8,656 nt of DNA from Clostridia bacterium (GTDB lineage Bacteria; Bacillota; Clostridia; Christensenellales; Maliibacteriaceae), in the NCBI GenBank assembly GCA_017935825.1, contig JAGBGW010000253.1, forward strand, positions 1 to 8,656, read 5' to 3'. Shown here one piece after another: positions 1 through 6,608 of this stretch; within the stretch, counting starts at the first letter, position 1, and the number at the start of each line of letters is the position of its first letter. Under the pieces are notes generated by a model. That model was not told the origin of the DNA. It saw only the letters and a list, made by a program, of their open reading frames with translations, and searched no databases. The position numbers were made by a program, and so were the translations under genes.

Positions 1-95
1 ACGGCGAACTGACCAGCCGCGAAGCAGGTTCCATCGGCGGCGGCATGGTCAAAAAGATGATCGAATCCGTCGAGAAGAATTACAGCAACCGCTAA
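1..95 (+). CDS. Alpha/beta-type small acid-soluble spore protein (SASP), C-terminal part only
   Basis: The window opens inside this gene. The visible 30 residues, read from base 3, begin GELTSREAGSIGGGMVKKMI and end at TAA (93-95). The LTSREAG-x-IGG-x-MVKKMIE block is the conserved C-terminal signature of alpha/beta SASPs. In this family it is known that the proteins coat DNA in the dormant spore, shift it towards an A-like form that resists UV and peptide damage, and are degraded at germination. Expression normally depends on the forespore sigma factor SigG; the promoter lies outside the window, so this cannot be checked. Family members are about 60-90 residues, so roughly half is missing. 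The N-terminal motif with the germination-protease site is not visible. The identification is strong for so short a fragment because the motif is distinctive. It shows that the organism is an endospore former. Confidence 0.88.
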   Translation, partial: GELTSREAGSIGGGMVKKMIESVEKNYSNR

Positions 96-120
96 ACAAG
101 CGTTAAAATAAGACACTTGC

Positions 121-170
121 AAGAAGCTGCAGGAATGACACCTTCGTTCCCGCAGCTTCTTCTTGGTTTT
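121..170 (+). terminator. Rho-independent terminator of the SASP gene
   Basis: A 10-bp perfect stem is formed by 121-130 (AAGAAGCTGC) and 152-161 (GCAGCTTCTT). After one A-C mismatch it continues with four inner pairs, 132-135 GGAA with 147-150 TTCC. The T-run after it is interrupted (TCTTGGTTTT), so it may be less than fully efficient. It starts 25 bases after the SASP stop codon. Its last T residues overlap the -35 box of the following promoter. Confidence 0.8.
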
Positions 171-197
171 GACACAGGCCTCATTTTTCGGTATACT
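169..197 (+). promoter_or_regulatory. Near-consensus sigma-A promoter of the nitroreductase gene
   Basis: The -35 box TTGACA (169-174) is a perfect consensus. A 17-base spacer separates it from the -10 box TATACT (192-197), which has one mismatch to TATAAT. Transcription should start near 204, leaving a leader of about 40 bases before the ATG at 245. No obvious operator dyad was seen around it, so expression is expected to be strong and vegetative. The promoter call rests on sequence match alone. Confidence 0.8.
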
Positions 198-244
198 AAA
201 TACGTTGATTATGATTTTTGTTTGCATATAAAGGAGAGCGATCC

Positions 245-799
245 ATGCGCTTTATCGATCTTGTCCGTGCACGCGAAAGCTGCCGTGAATATACAGACCG
301 TCCCGTCAAAAAAGAGGACCTTTGCACCATTTTGGAGGCAGGTCGCCTGTCCCCTTCCGCCTGCAACATCCAGCCTTGGCGCTTTTTTGTGGTGCACGAA
401 GGCGATCTGGTTGGCAAAACTGCCAAATGCATGCAGGGCATGGGCATGAATCGTTTTACTGACCAGGTACCTGCGTTTATCATCATCTGCGAACAGACCA
501 CAAATTTAAAGCAGACCGTGGCTTCCGGCATAGGCGGACACAGCTTTGCCCAGATGGATATCGGCATCGCTGCCGCGCATATGATGCTCTGCGCACGCAC
601 GATGGGCATCGACTCCTGCATCATCGGCTGGTTCTCCGATAAAAAACTGCGGGAACTGCTGAATCTGCCCAACGGCTGCAAAGTACGCCTTGTGCTTGCG
701 CTTGGCTACGGCAAAAAGGCAGAACCCAGAACAAAACGCAGAATGGAATTTGACGATATCGTCACTTTCGTTGAAACACCTAAGAAAAAAGGCGAATAA
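245..799 (+). CDS. Nitroreductase-family flavoprotein (FMN-dependent oxidoreductase)
   Basis: A 184-residue protein, the usual size for short single-domain members of the nitroreductase superfamily. These are typically homodimeric FMN enzymes that reduce nitro groups, quinones or other acceptors with NAD(P)H. Visible signatures are R10-x-S12-x-R14 near the start (R-S-x-R-x-Y type, phosphate contacts of FMN), LSPSACNIQPW at 35-45 (the SPSxxNxQPW loop), a GWF segment at 128-130, and LALGYGKKAEPRTKRR at 151-166, the usual C-terminal GYP/GYG-K motif. There is no ferredoxin domain, signal peptide or membrane segment, so it should be cytoplasmic. I chose ATG 245 because AAGGAG at 231-236 lies 8 bases upstream and family homology begins at MRFIDLVRARES. 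An upstream in-frame ATG at 218 has no such site. The gene stands alone between its own promoter and a terminator. The substrate cannot be inferred. Confidence 0.9.
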   Translation: MRFIDLVRARESCREYTDRPVKKEDLCTILEAGRLSPSACNIQPWRFFVVHEGDLVGKTAKCMQGMGMNRFTDQVPAFIIICEQTTNLKQTVASGIGGHSFAQMDIGIAAAHMMLCARTMGIDSCIIGWFSDKKLRELLNLPNGCKVRLVLALGYGKKAEPRTKRRMEFDDIVTFVETPKKKGE

Positions 800-810
800 A
801 ACGGCATATA

Positions 811-842
811 AAAAAACGCTTCGAAAAATCGAAGCGTTTTTT
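811..842. terminator. Bidirectional rho-independent terminator between convergent genes
   Basis: A 14-bp perfect stem is formed by AAAAAACGCTTCGA (811-824) and TCGAAGCGTTTTTT (829-842), with a four-base AAAA loop. The flanking A-run and T-run give a U-tract on either strand. It therefore serves the rightward nitroreductase gene, whose stop is at 797-799, and the leftward GNAT gene, whose stop is at 846-848. Confidence 0.93.
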
Positions 843-845
843 CTT

Positions 846-1955
846 TTACAGTTTCATGGAAAGCATCAGCATATCCGCATAAGTCGCATCGGGATAGCGA
901 TACGCTTCTTCCAGACGACCTGCGATCTCAAAGCCAAACTTTTGGAACACATGCAGCGTTCTTTCATCAGAAGCATTGAGGAAGATATGCACGCGCTCGT
1001 AACCATTCTGATCCGCCCAGCCCAATGCATAGTCGATCATCATGGTGCCAAGCCCCATATTCCAATAGGCACGAAGCACTTCGATCTCCACTGCAGCAAT
1101 ATGGCTGAATCGCTCTCCCTTGCGGGAACGATTCACGCTGCAGCGGGCAACGATGCGTCCATCCACCTCTGCTACAAGCCAGGTGCGTTTTGCATCATCC
1201 AGCACCGTTTCAATGGTATTGACAGTGTCTTCTACTGTGATGCGATGCTCATCCGGTTCACGGGTCACAAAAAAGCTTTCCCGCTCCACACTGCGGAACA
1301 GTTCCAAAAGTGAACGGGCATCGTTGACATCCACTGTGCGAATGGATGCGCGCACACCATTTTTCAACGTAAACTTGGGATACAGCGTGCTCTTTTGCCT
1401 TCTTGTATAGGCCTTCATATGCTGCGCTACATCAATGCGGTATTCCGCCATCAAACGTCCGTTTGCATGCTGAAATTCCCGTACCGGTACCGCATCGTTG
1501 TGCTCAATAGTAGCAATTGCAGCATAGTTGTTCGTGGCACAGCTGACAGTTACCTGTTCGATGGAAAGCTGCTGCGCACAAAATTCCAGCGCCATATGCA
1601 AAATCTGCGCACCATATCCGCGGTTGCGTTTGGAAGGTCGCACGCTGTAGCTGATATGCCCGCCGCTTGCACGCAAAAAGTCGTTCAAACGGTGGTGAAT
1701 ATCCACCATACCAATCAGTGCATTGTCCTCTTTGCGCAACACGCAAAACATCGAAGAAGGTACCCAGCTGGGATTGACCGTCTGCGGATGGGCATTTGCA
1801 CGCACCAACTGCAGCCAGTCTGTATAACGGCTTACACGCTCCATCCATGCACCACCATAGATCTCATGTTCGCCATTTGCAAAATGCTCATTGCGATACG
1901 ACTCGATCTCATGCTGCATGGACAGCGTCGGTTCTGCAAAAATCAATTCCTGCAT
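846..1955 (-). CDS. Tandem (two-domain) GNAT-family N-acetyltransferase
   Basis: A 369-residue protein with two GNAT folds, each expected to bind acetyl-CoA and move the acetyl group to an amine. The N-terminal domain (about 1-178) carries the acetyl-CoA loop R110-x-x-G113-x-G115 in KRNRGYGA and the NNYAAIATIEHN segment typical of GNATs that read N-x-x-S/A-I-x-x-I-E. It resembles the COG3981 type of predicted acetyltransferase. The C-terminal domain (about 198-369) has the loop WNMGLGT at 298-304, where W replaces the usual Q/R, followed by LNASDERTLHVFQKFGFE, the standard end motif of ribosomal-type and amine-type GNATs. Single-domain GNATs are about 150-180 residues, so this is a fusion or duplication. 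The ATG lies four bases beyond the recG stop codon with no clear Shine-Dalgarno site, so it is probably translated by coupling to recG. The substrate is unknown. A link to repair is only suggested by position. Confidence 0.85.
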   Translation of the reverse strand: MQELIFAEPTLSMQHEIESYRNEHFANGEHEIYGGAWMERVSRYTDWLQLVRANAHPQTVNPSWVPSSMFCVLRKEDNALIGMVDIHHRLNDFLRASGGHISYSVRPSKRNRGYGAQILHMALEFCAQQLSIEQVTVSCATNNYAAIATIEHNDAVPVREFQHANGRLMAEYRIDVAQHMKAYTRRQKSTLYPKFTLKNGVRASIRTVDVNDARSLLELFRSVERESFFVTREPDEHRITVEDTVNTIETVLDDAKRTWLVAEVDGRIVARCSVNRSRKGERFSHIAAVEIEVLRAYWNMGLGTMMIDYALGWADQNGYERVHIFLNASDERTLHVFQKFGFEIAGRLEEAYRYPDATYADMLMLSMKL

Positions 1956-1959
1956 GGCA

Positions 1960-3993
1960 TCAGTTCAGCACCACGTGGCTGCTCTTTTTCTCAAATATGG
2001 ACAGCGCATGGGAAATGATATTGTGTGCCTGCACATCTTCGCGCAGCATCAGACTCTGCGCCGCATCATGGGTCTGCTTGACCAGTTCGATATCCTGCAC
2101 AAGGTGCATGATGCCATCGTCCATGGTGCCGTGCTGGCTGGTGCCAAGCATCTGACCGGGGCCGCGCAGTGCAAGGTCACGGGAAGCGATCTCAAAACCA
2201 TCATTGGACTGAGTCAGCACATTCAATCGCTCTATTGCGGGACGGCCTTCATCTTCACTGACCAGGAAACACCAACCCTCTTTATCATTTCTGCCCACTC
2301 GTCCGCGCAGCTGATGCAGCTGTGCAAGACCAAAACGCTCGGCATTTTCAACGACCATAATGGTTGCCTCCGGCACATCCATGCCAACTTCCACCACCGT
2401 AGTAGAAACCAGCACTCGAATATCACCATGAGCAAAGGCGTTGATGGTTTCTTCCTTCTTTTTGGCATTCATCTTGCCATGCAGCAGTGCAACCGTACCC
2501 TTAGGCATGCGTTGGGAAAGTTCTTCAAACGTTTCCTGTGCACTTCTTGCATGAATGACATCAGATTCCTCCACAAGAGGACATACCACATAGCACTTTT
2601 CACCATCGCGGACATGGTCGCGAACAAAACCGTACATATCGCTGCGCTTGTAGGCAGGCACAATACGGGTCTTGACAGGCTTTCTGCCGCGAGGCAGCTC
2701 ATTGATGATGGAAATATCAAGGTCAGCATACAACACCAGTGCAAGAGAACGCGGAATAGGTGTTGCACTCATAACAAGTGTATGAGGCATCTCACCCTTT
2801 GCCGCAGCCATGGTGCGCTGTGCAACGCCAAAGCGATGCTGCTCATCAGTGACAACCAAAGAAAGACGATGGTAGATCACATCACGTCCAAATACAGCAT
2901 GGGTACCAACGATGACCTGCCATTCACCCGCTGCAATGCCGCGCACCAAATTGCGGCGTTCTGCCTTGGGGGTAGAACCGGTCAGCAGTGCAACCTTGAT
3001 GCCAAAAGGCTCGTAAAGTTTGCACAGTGTCTGATACTGCTGCTGTGCCAAAATCTCCGTGGGCGCCATGAAGATGGCCTGTCGCTTTGCAAGCGCAGCA
3101 GAGAACATGGCAATTGCCGCAATAATGGTCTTGCCGCTGCCCACATCACCCTGGATCAAGCGGTTCATGGGCACGGAATTTGCCATATCATCCAGCACCT
3201 CGGATGCAGTCAGCATCTGGGCACGTGTCAATTCATAAGGAAGCGAGGCAATCAGCTCATCCACTGCCTGCCAGTTGGTGTGGATCCCCTGACCGGTCTT
3301 GGCATTTACGCGCTGCTGACGACGCATGGCCATAGCGATCTGGAAATTGAGCAGTTCCTCGAAAGAGAAACGACGCACGGCCTCCTGCATCTCCCGTTCA
3401 TCACGTGGAAAATGCAGACGATAAATGGCCTGATCCAGCGGCATCAGGCTATAGTCATGCAGCACAATACTGTCCAGCGTCTCTGCAGGATGTTCCATCT
3501 GATCCAGTGCCTCTGCCACAAAGCCGCGCATCATTTTCTGCGAAATGCCGGAAGGCAAACGGTACACAGGTGTCATGGTTGCAGAATCTTCTCTTGCAGG
3601 TGCATCAAACTCAGGGTTAATCACACAAAGTGCATTATACTTGCCTACCTTGCCGCAAAAGCGCCAGACAGTATCTGCCTTAAGTGTGTTTTTGATATAC
3701 GGTTGGTTAAAATAAATCGCATCAATCTGACCCGTTTCATCTGCAAGACGTACCCGGGTAACAGAAATGCGGCGACCGGGCATACGCGAAAGACGCGGTG
3801 CACCAACCACTTTTGCCGTAAAAACAGCCGTTTGCCCGTAGCTAAGACGGGCAATATTGGTCTGTATTCTTGTATCTCGATAGTCCGCAGGTGCGTAACG
3901 AACAAGATCGCCGCAGGTAGAAATACCCATTTTCGACAATGCTTGCACACGCTTGGGCCCTATTCCCTTGATGCGGGAAACAGGCATATCCAT
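1960..3993 (-). CDS. recG: ATP-dependent DNA helicase RecG
   Basis: A 677-residue protein, close to the usual 680-690. RecG is a monomeric superfamily 2 helicase that reverses stalled replication forks and branch-migrates Holliday junctions. The order of parts is canonical: an N-terminal helix-hairpin-like segment (IKGIGPKRVQAL, 8-19), the OB-fold wedge domain that binds the junction (about 50-150), Walker A GDVGSGKT at 282-289, motif Ia APTEILAQQ at 310-318, the DEQH box at 383-386, SATPIPRS at 409-416, motif V around 528-541, and QLRGRVGR (motif VI) at 561-568. The TRG-type translocation region is near 599-622. No key residue is missing. The start is supported by GGAGGG (complement of 4001-4006) 7 bases before the ATG. 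It lies 89 bases downstream of fakA, as is common for yloU-yloV-recG clusters of Firmicutes, and ends overlapping the GNAT translation start region. Confidence 0.98.
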   Translation of the reverse strand: MDMPVSRIKGIGPKRVQALSKMGISTCGDLVRYAPADYRDTRIQTNIARLSYGQTAVFTAKVVGAPRLSRMPGRRISVTRVRLADETGQIDAIYFNQPYIKNTLKADTVWRFCGKVGKYNALCVINPEFDAPAREDSATMTPVYRLPSGISQKMMRGFVAEALDQMEHPAETLDSIVLHDYSLMPLDQAIYRLHFPRDEREMQEAVRRFSFEELLNFQIAMAMRRQQRVNAKTGQGIHTNWQAVDELIASLPYELTRAQMLTASEVLDDMANSVPMNRLIQGDVGSGKTIIAAIAMFSAALAKRQAIFMAPTEILAQQQYQTLCKLYEPFGIKVALLTGSTPKAERRNLVRGIAAGEWQVIVGTHAVFGRDVIYHRLSLVVTDEQHRFGVAQRTMAAAKGEMPHTLVMSATPIPRSLALVLYADLDISIINELPRGRKPVKTRIVPAYKRSDMYGFVRDHVRDGEKCYVVCPLVEESDVIHARSAQETFEELSQRMPKGTVALLHGKMNAKKKEETINAFAHGDIRVLVSTTVVEVGMDVPEATIMVVENAERFGLAQLHQLRGRVGRNDKEGWCFLVSEDEGRPAIERLNVLTQSNDGFEIASRDLALRGPGQMLGTSQHGTMDDGIMHLVQDIELVKQTHDAAQSLMLREDVQAHNIISHALSIFEKKSSHVVLN

Positions 3994-4025
3994 ATTGGAG
4001 CCCTCCGTTCAAATTCACTTGATAC

Positions 4026-4076
4026 CAAAAGGAGCGGACAAAACCGCTTATTTGCAGCCGCGCCCGACTCCTTTTG
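4026..4076 (-). other. Inverted repeats in the fakA-recG gap, possible weak terminator or processing site
   Basis: Two structures share the gap. The outer one is CAAAAGGAG (4026-4034) with CTCCTTTTG (4068-4076), nine pairs. The inner alternative is AGCGG (4033-4037) with CCGCT (4044-4048), around a six-base loop. In the transcribed minus-strand sense the inner hairpin is followed by CCTTTTGG, a poor U-tract. The two stems share 4033-4034 and so cannot both form completely. It might reduce read-through from fakA into recG or stabilise mRNA ends. The structure is visible, but the function is guesswork. Confidence 0.4.
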
Positions 4077-4082
4077 AAATAA

Positions 4083-5735
4083 TTACTCAACTGAGAAAAT
4101 GTAGTAGTAAAGCGGCTGACCGCCACGGTGCATCTCGCACTCAAGGTCTTCAAATCGCTCTGCGATCTTCTCGCACAGTGCGTTTGCATCATCCTCGCTT
4201 ACTTCCTCACCATAGAAGCCGGTAATCATACCCTTATCTTCGTTGGTGATGATTGCAAGAAGTTCCTGTGCCACGGTGGGAAGATCCTTACCCACTGCGC
4301 AGATGCCTTCGTCGCTCAAGCCAATGATGTCGCCCTTGCGGATGTTCAGACCGTTGTAATGGGTATCACGCACAGCGTAGGTGACCATACCGGTGGAAAC
4401 GTAGGTGATCGCTTCCAGCATCTCTGCTTCATTATCTTCGGGCTCTGCATCTTCCATAAAAGCAAGTGCAGCCGCGATGCCCTGGGGAGCAGTTTTGGTG
4501 GGGATGATGATCAGGTTCTTATCCTCAACCAGCTGCTTTGCCTGCTGGGCAGCAAGAATAACGTTGGAGTTGTTGGGGAACACGAATACATTTTCTGCAT
4601 TGACCTTTTCCACAGCGCTTGCGATGTCGTCGATGGAGGGGTTCATGCTCTGACCGCCTTCGACCACATAGTCTACGCCGATATCGGTAAACACGCTTGC
4701 AAGACCATCGCCTGCAACGACCGTGACCATACCGTACTTCTTGGGAGGTTCGGGTTTGGGCATCTCCGTGATGTTGCCGTCGCTTGCAAGGGTTCTGTGC
4801 TGCTCGCGCATATTGTCGATCTTCACATGGGACAGTTCGCCCATACGAAGTGCCCACTGCAGTGCCTTGCCGGGGTCATTGGTATGTACGTGAACCTTGA
4901 TAAGTTCATCGTCACCGACAACGACCACGCTGTCACCGATCTTCATCAGATGCTGAGTGAAGCTTTCGCGCAATTCTTCCGTAACTTCAGGTCTCAGATG
5001 GACAACAAAGAATTCGGTGCAGTAACCAAACTCGATATCCGCGGTGCTGATGCCTTCCATGGAAGCTGCAGTCGGCAGGGGTTCTGCCTGGATAGGCTCA
5101 AAATCAAAGTGGAAGTTGCCGCCGCCATCGATTGCCTGCTTGAAACCGCTGTAGATGATCATCAGGCCCTTGCCGCCTGCATCGACCACGCCTGCTTCCT
5201 TCAGAACAGGGAGCATTTCGGGGGTCTTTGCAAGCATCTTGTCGCCTGCATCGATGACCTTCTGCATGAACACAGAGAAGTCCTTCTCGCGGCGGGCAAG
5301 CTTTACAGCAGCCTCAGCAGCTGCCTTTGCAACGGTCAAAATGGTACCTTCGCGGGGCTTCATAACGGCCTTGTAAGCCATATCGACGCCCATCTGAAGT
5401 GCAGCAGCAAATGCAGCGGTATCTGCTTCCTTCACATTTTCAAGGCCTTTTGCAAAGCCGCGAAAAATCTGGGAAGTAATAACGCCGGAGTTACCGCGTG
5501 CACCGCGCAGTGCGCCACGAGCCATGGAGCCTGCGATTGCCTTGACGGTTTCTTCCTTGCATGCCATCATCTCTGCGGCAGCAGCGTTCAGCGTCATGGA
5601 CATATTGGTACCGGTGTCACCATCGGGTACGGGGAAGACGTTCATTGCGTCAACGCCCACCTTATTTTCGTCCAGCAGTGCAGCGCCTGCTGCAAACATA
5701 TCGCGCAGCAGAGCCGCATTTATCTTTTCAACCAT
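4083..5735 (-). CDS. fakA: Fatty acid kinase subunit A (FakA/YloV, DAK2-domain protein)
   Basis: A 550-residue protein, full length for FakA. FakA is the ATP-binding subunit that phosphorylates fatty acids held by a separate FakB carrier, producing acyl-phosphate for phospholipid synthesis from exogenous fatty acids. The N-terminal DhaL/DAK2 kinase domain (about 1-200) shows FPVPDGDTGTNMSMTL at 34-49, where D38 and D40 match the Mg-nucleotide-binding aspartates, GARGNSGVI at 78-86 and DAGGKG at 185-190. The middle domain has a cysteine (C239 in GYCTEF) and VHVHTNDPG (H282, H284), positions matching the zinc ligands described for the Staphylococcus aureus enzyme as I recall them. The C-terminal part (about 335-550) is the DegV-like FakA C-terminal domain. 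ATG 5735 has a moderate AAGGA site (complement of 5746-5750) 10 bases upstream. It lies 29 bases after the Asp23-family gene. No FakB/DegV gene is in the window. Confidence 0.95.
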   Translation of the reverse strand: MVEKINAALLRDMFAAGAALLDENKVGVDAMNVFPVPDGDTGTNMSMTLNAAAAEMMACKEETVKAIAGSMARGALRGARGNSGVITSQIFRGFAKGLENVKEADTAAFAAALQMGVDMAYKAVMKPREGTILTVAKAAAEAAVKLARREKDFSVFMQKVIDAGDKMLAKTPEMLPVLKEAGVVDAGGKGLMIIYSGFKQAIDGGGNFHFDFEPIQAEPLPTAASMEGISTADIEFGYCTEFFVVHLRPEVTEELRESFTQHLMKIGDSVVVVGDDELIKVHVHTNDPGKALQWALRMGELSHVKIDNMREQHRTLASDGNITEMPKPEPPKKYGMVTVVAGDGLASVFTDIGVDYVVEGGQSMNPSIDDIASAVEKVNAENVFVFPNNSNVILAAQQAKQLVEDKNLIIIPTKTAPQGIAAALAFMEDAEPEDNEAEMLEAITYVSTGMVTYAVRDTHYNGLNIRKGDIIGLSDEGICAVGKDLPTVAQELLAIITNEDKGMITGFYGEEVSEDDANALCEKIAERFEDLECEMHRGGQPLYYYIFSVE

Positions 5736-5764
5736 GAGAATAGATTCCTTTCCAGATCAGCGTC

Positions 5765-6115
5765 TTATACACGCACACCCTGAACATGTACATGAATATT
5801 GGTTACGGGGATGCCCATCAGCGTTTCGACCTTATAACGAATGGTATCCAGAACGCTGGTGCAGACAGCATTGATCGAGATGCCGTATTCCACGATCACA
5901 TAAAGATCGATCATAACGCTGTCGTTGGACGTGGTGACTTTCACACCGCGTGCAAGGTTCTCTCTTTTGAGCAGCTCAATCAAACCATCGGTGGCCTTGG
6001 TAGAAGCCATACCAACCACACCGTAGCATTCAACGGCAGTCAGTCCAGCCAAAGAGGCGATTGCAAGATCAGAGAAATTGATCTTACCCAGTTCATTTTC
6101 TATCCGTGCCGGCAT
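5765..6115 (-). CDS. Asp23/Gls24-family protein (YloU-like)
   Basis: A 116-residue protein of the Asp23/Gls24 (DUF322) family, which has the usual length of about 110-120. Family hallmarks are the N-terminal INFSDLAIASLAGLTAVECYGVVGM at about 12-36 (I-x-x-x-V-I-x-x-I-A-x-x-A-x-x-x-V-x-G-V pattern), the central basic-to-beta region GVKVTTSNDSVMIDLYVIVEYG at 57-78, and the end NIHVHVQGVRV at 106-116. Family members include a membrane-anchored alkaline-shock protein in staphylococci and a general stress protein in enterococci. Their biochemical role is not settled. This protein has no membrane segment. It is the first gene of the asp23-fakA-recG-GNAT unit, and a full AAGGAGG site (complement of 6125-6131) lies 9 bases before the ATG. 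The conserved pairing with fakA is well known in Firmicutes, but its meaning is not. Confidence 0.93.
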   Translation of the reverse strand: MPARIENELGKINFSDLAIASLAGLTAVECYGVVGMASTKATDGLIELLKRENLARGVKVTTSNDSVMIDLYVIVEYGISINAVCTSVLDTIRYKVETLMGIPVTNIHVHVQGVRV

Positions 6116-6153
6116 TTGGCATTTCCTCCTTATTGACAGGAATATACGCCTTT

Positions 6154-6182
6154 ATCATACAGCATTTTTCGGTTTCAATCAA
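6154..6182 (-). promoter_or_regulatory. Probable sigma-A promoter of the asp23-fakA-recG-GNAT unit
   Basis: Read on the minus strand, TTGATT (complement of 6177-6182) is followed after 17 bases by TATGAT (complement of 6154-6159). The -10 box has one mismatch and the -35 box two. Transcription would start near 6147, about 30 bases before the asp23 ATG. It is the best-scoring pair by eye in the gap between the rpmB terminator and asp23. The rest of that gap (about 6220-6325) is AT-rich and shows no gene. Confidence 0.7.
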
Positions 6183-6219
6183 GTACCACATATTCTGCCT
6201 GAAAATAAACAAAAATGCT
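6161..6219. repeat. 9-bp inverted repeat flanking the asp23 promoter -35 region
   Basis: AGCATTTTT at 6161-6169 is the exact reverse complement of AAAAATGCT at 6211-6219, with 41 bases between. One arm lies in the spacer between the -10 and -35 boxes and the other lies upstream of the -35 box. Paired half-sites placed this way could bind a looping or dimeric regulator. The arms are AT-rich and the region is short, so chance cannot be excluded. Confidence 0.35.
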
Positions 6220-6325
6220 ATATAAAGTAGTAGAAAACATTTCAGGATTTGATCGCAGATGATTTGGAGGATTTTTCCACATTTCCCGGCAAATCCGGCG
6301 CTCCGCTCCCCGTTTTTGTAAAAAG

Positions 6326-6357
6326 AAAAAACCTTCGGATTTCTCCGAAGGTTTTTT
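6326..6357. terminator. Strong rho-independent terminator after rpmB
   Basis: AAAAAACCTTCGGA (6326-6339) pairs perfectly with TCCGAAGGTTTTTT (6344-6357) over 14 bp, with a four-base loop. On the minus strand it ends in a long U-tract (TTTTTTCTTTTT). It lies 15 bases past the rpmB stop codon (6372-6374). It ends the ribosomal transcript and isolates it from the asp23 unit. It is symmetrical and would work on either strand. Confidence 0.95.
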
Positions 6358-6371
6358 TGATCTAACTTAAA

Positions 6372-6563
6372 TTAGATGGAACGCTGCACGCGGCCGCTTC
6401 TGAGGCAACGGGTGCATACGTGCAAAGTACGAGGAGTGCCGTCAACAATTGCGTGAACACGCTGAATGTTGGGCTTCCAGGTGCGGCGGGTCTTGTGATG
6501 AGAATGACTGACGTGGTTGCCAGACATCATGCCCTTACCGCAGATTTCGCAATAGTTGGCCAT
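6372..6563 (-). CDS. rpmB: Large ribosomal subunit protein bL28
   Basis: A 63-residue protein, the normal length for Firmicute bL28, which sits near the exit region of the 50S subunit. It starts MANYCEICGKG and contains THHKTRR-like SHHKTRRTWKPNIQ at 21-34, the core bL28 motif. It is the zinc-binding (C+) form, with two CxxC pairs: C5/C8 and C50/C53 (VCTRC). Zinc-free paralogues replace these cysteines and are induced by zinc starvation in some bacteria; nothing here suggests such regulation. The ATG has GGAGGT (complement of 6572-6577) at 8 bases. It follows rplL by 45 bases with no terminator between them, so it is most likely co-transcribed with rplJ and rplL. That position is unusual for rpmB, which is more often a lone gene opposite yloU. 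Confidence 0.97.
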   Translation of the reverse strand: MANYCEICGKGMMSGNHVSHSHHKTRRTWKPNIQRVHAIVDGTPRTLHVCTRCLRSGRVQRSI

Positions 6564-6608
6564 GGTGTGCCACCTCCCAGAATTCGTTTGTGTTTCGGTA
6601 AGATTAAC

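Noticed and set aside
218..244. An upstream in-frame ATG for the nitroreductase
   Set aside because: No ribosome site precedes 218, and the extension would translate through the AAGGAG at 231-236 that serves ATG 245. The family N-terminus matches the shorter form.
690..1313. A 207-codon plus-strand open frame running through the end of the nitroreductase gene and into the complement of the GNAT gene
   Set aside because: It passes through the 811-842 terminator, overlaps two genes with clear families, and has no domain or ribosome site of its own.
1891..4077. A 728-codon open frame on the plus strand covering the complement of recG
   Set aside because: It is exactly codon-aligned with recG, which has all helicase motifs and a good ribosome site. 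The translation is rich in His, Cys and Arg, resembles no family I know, and has no ribosome site. It stays open because recG lacks TTA, CTA and TCA codons.
4128..5783. A 551-codon plus-strand open frame opposite fakA
   Set aside because: It is a codon-aligned mirror of fakA with Cys/His-rich composition and no recognisable domain. The minus-strand frame is an evident FakA.
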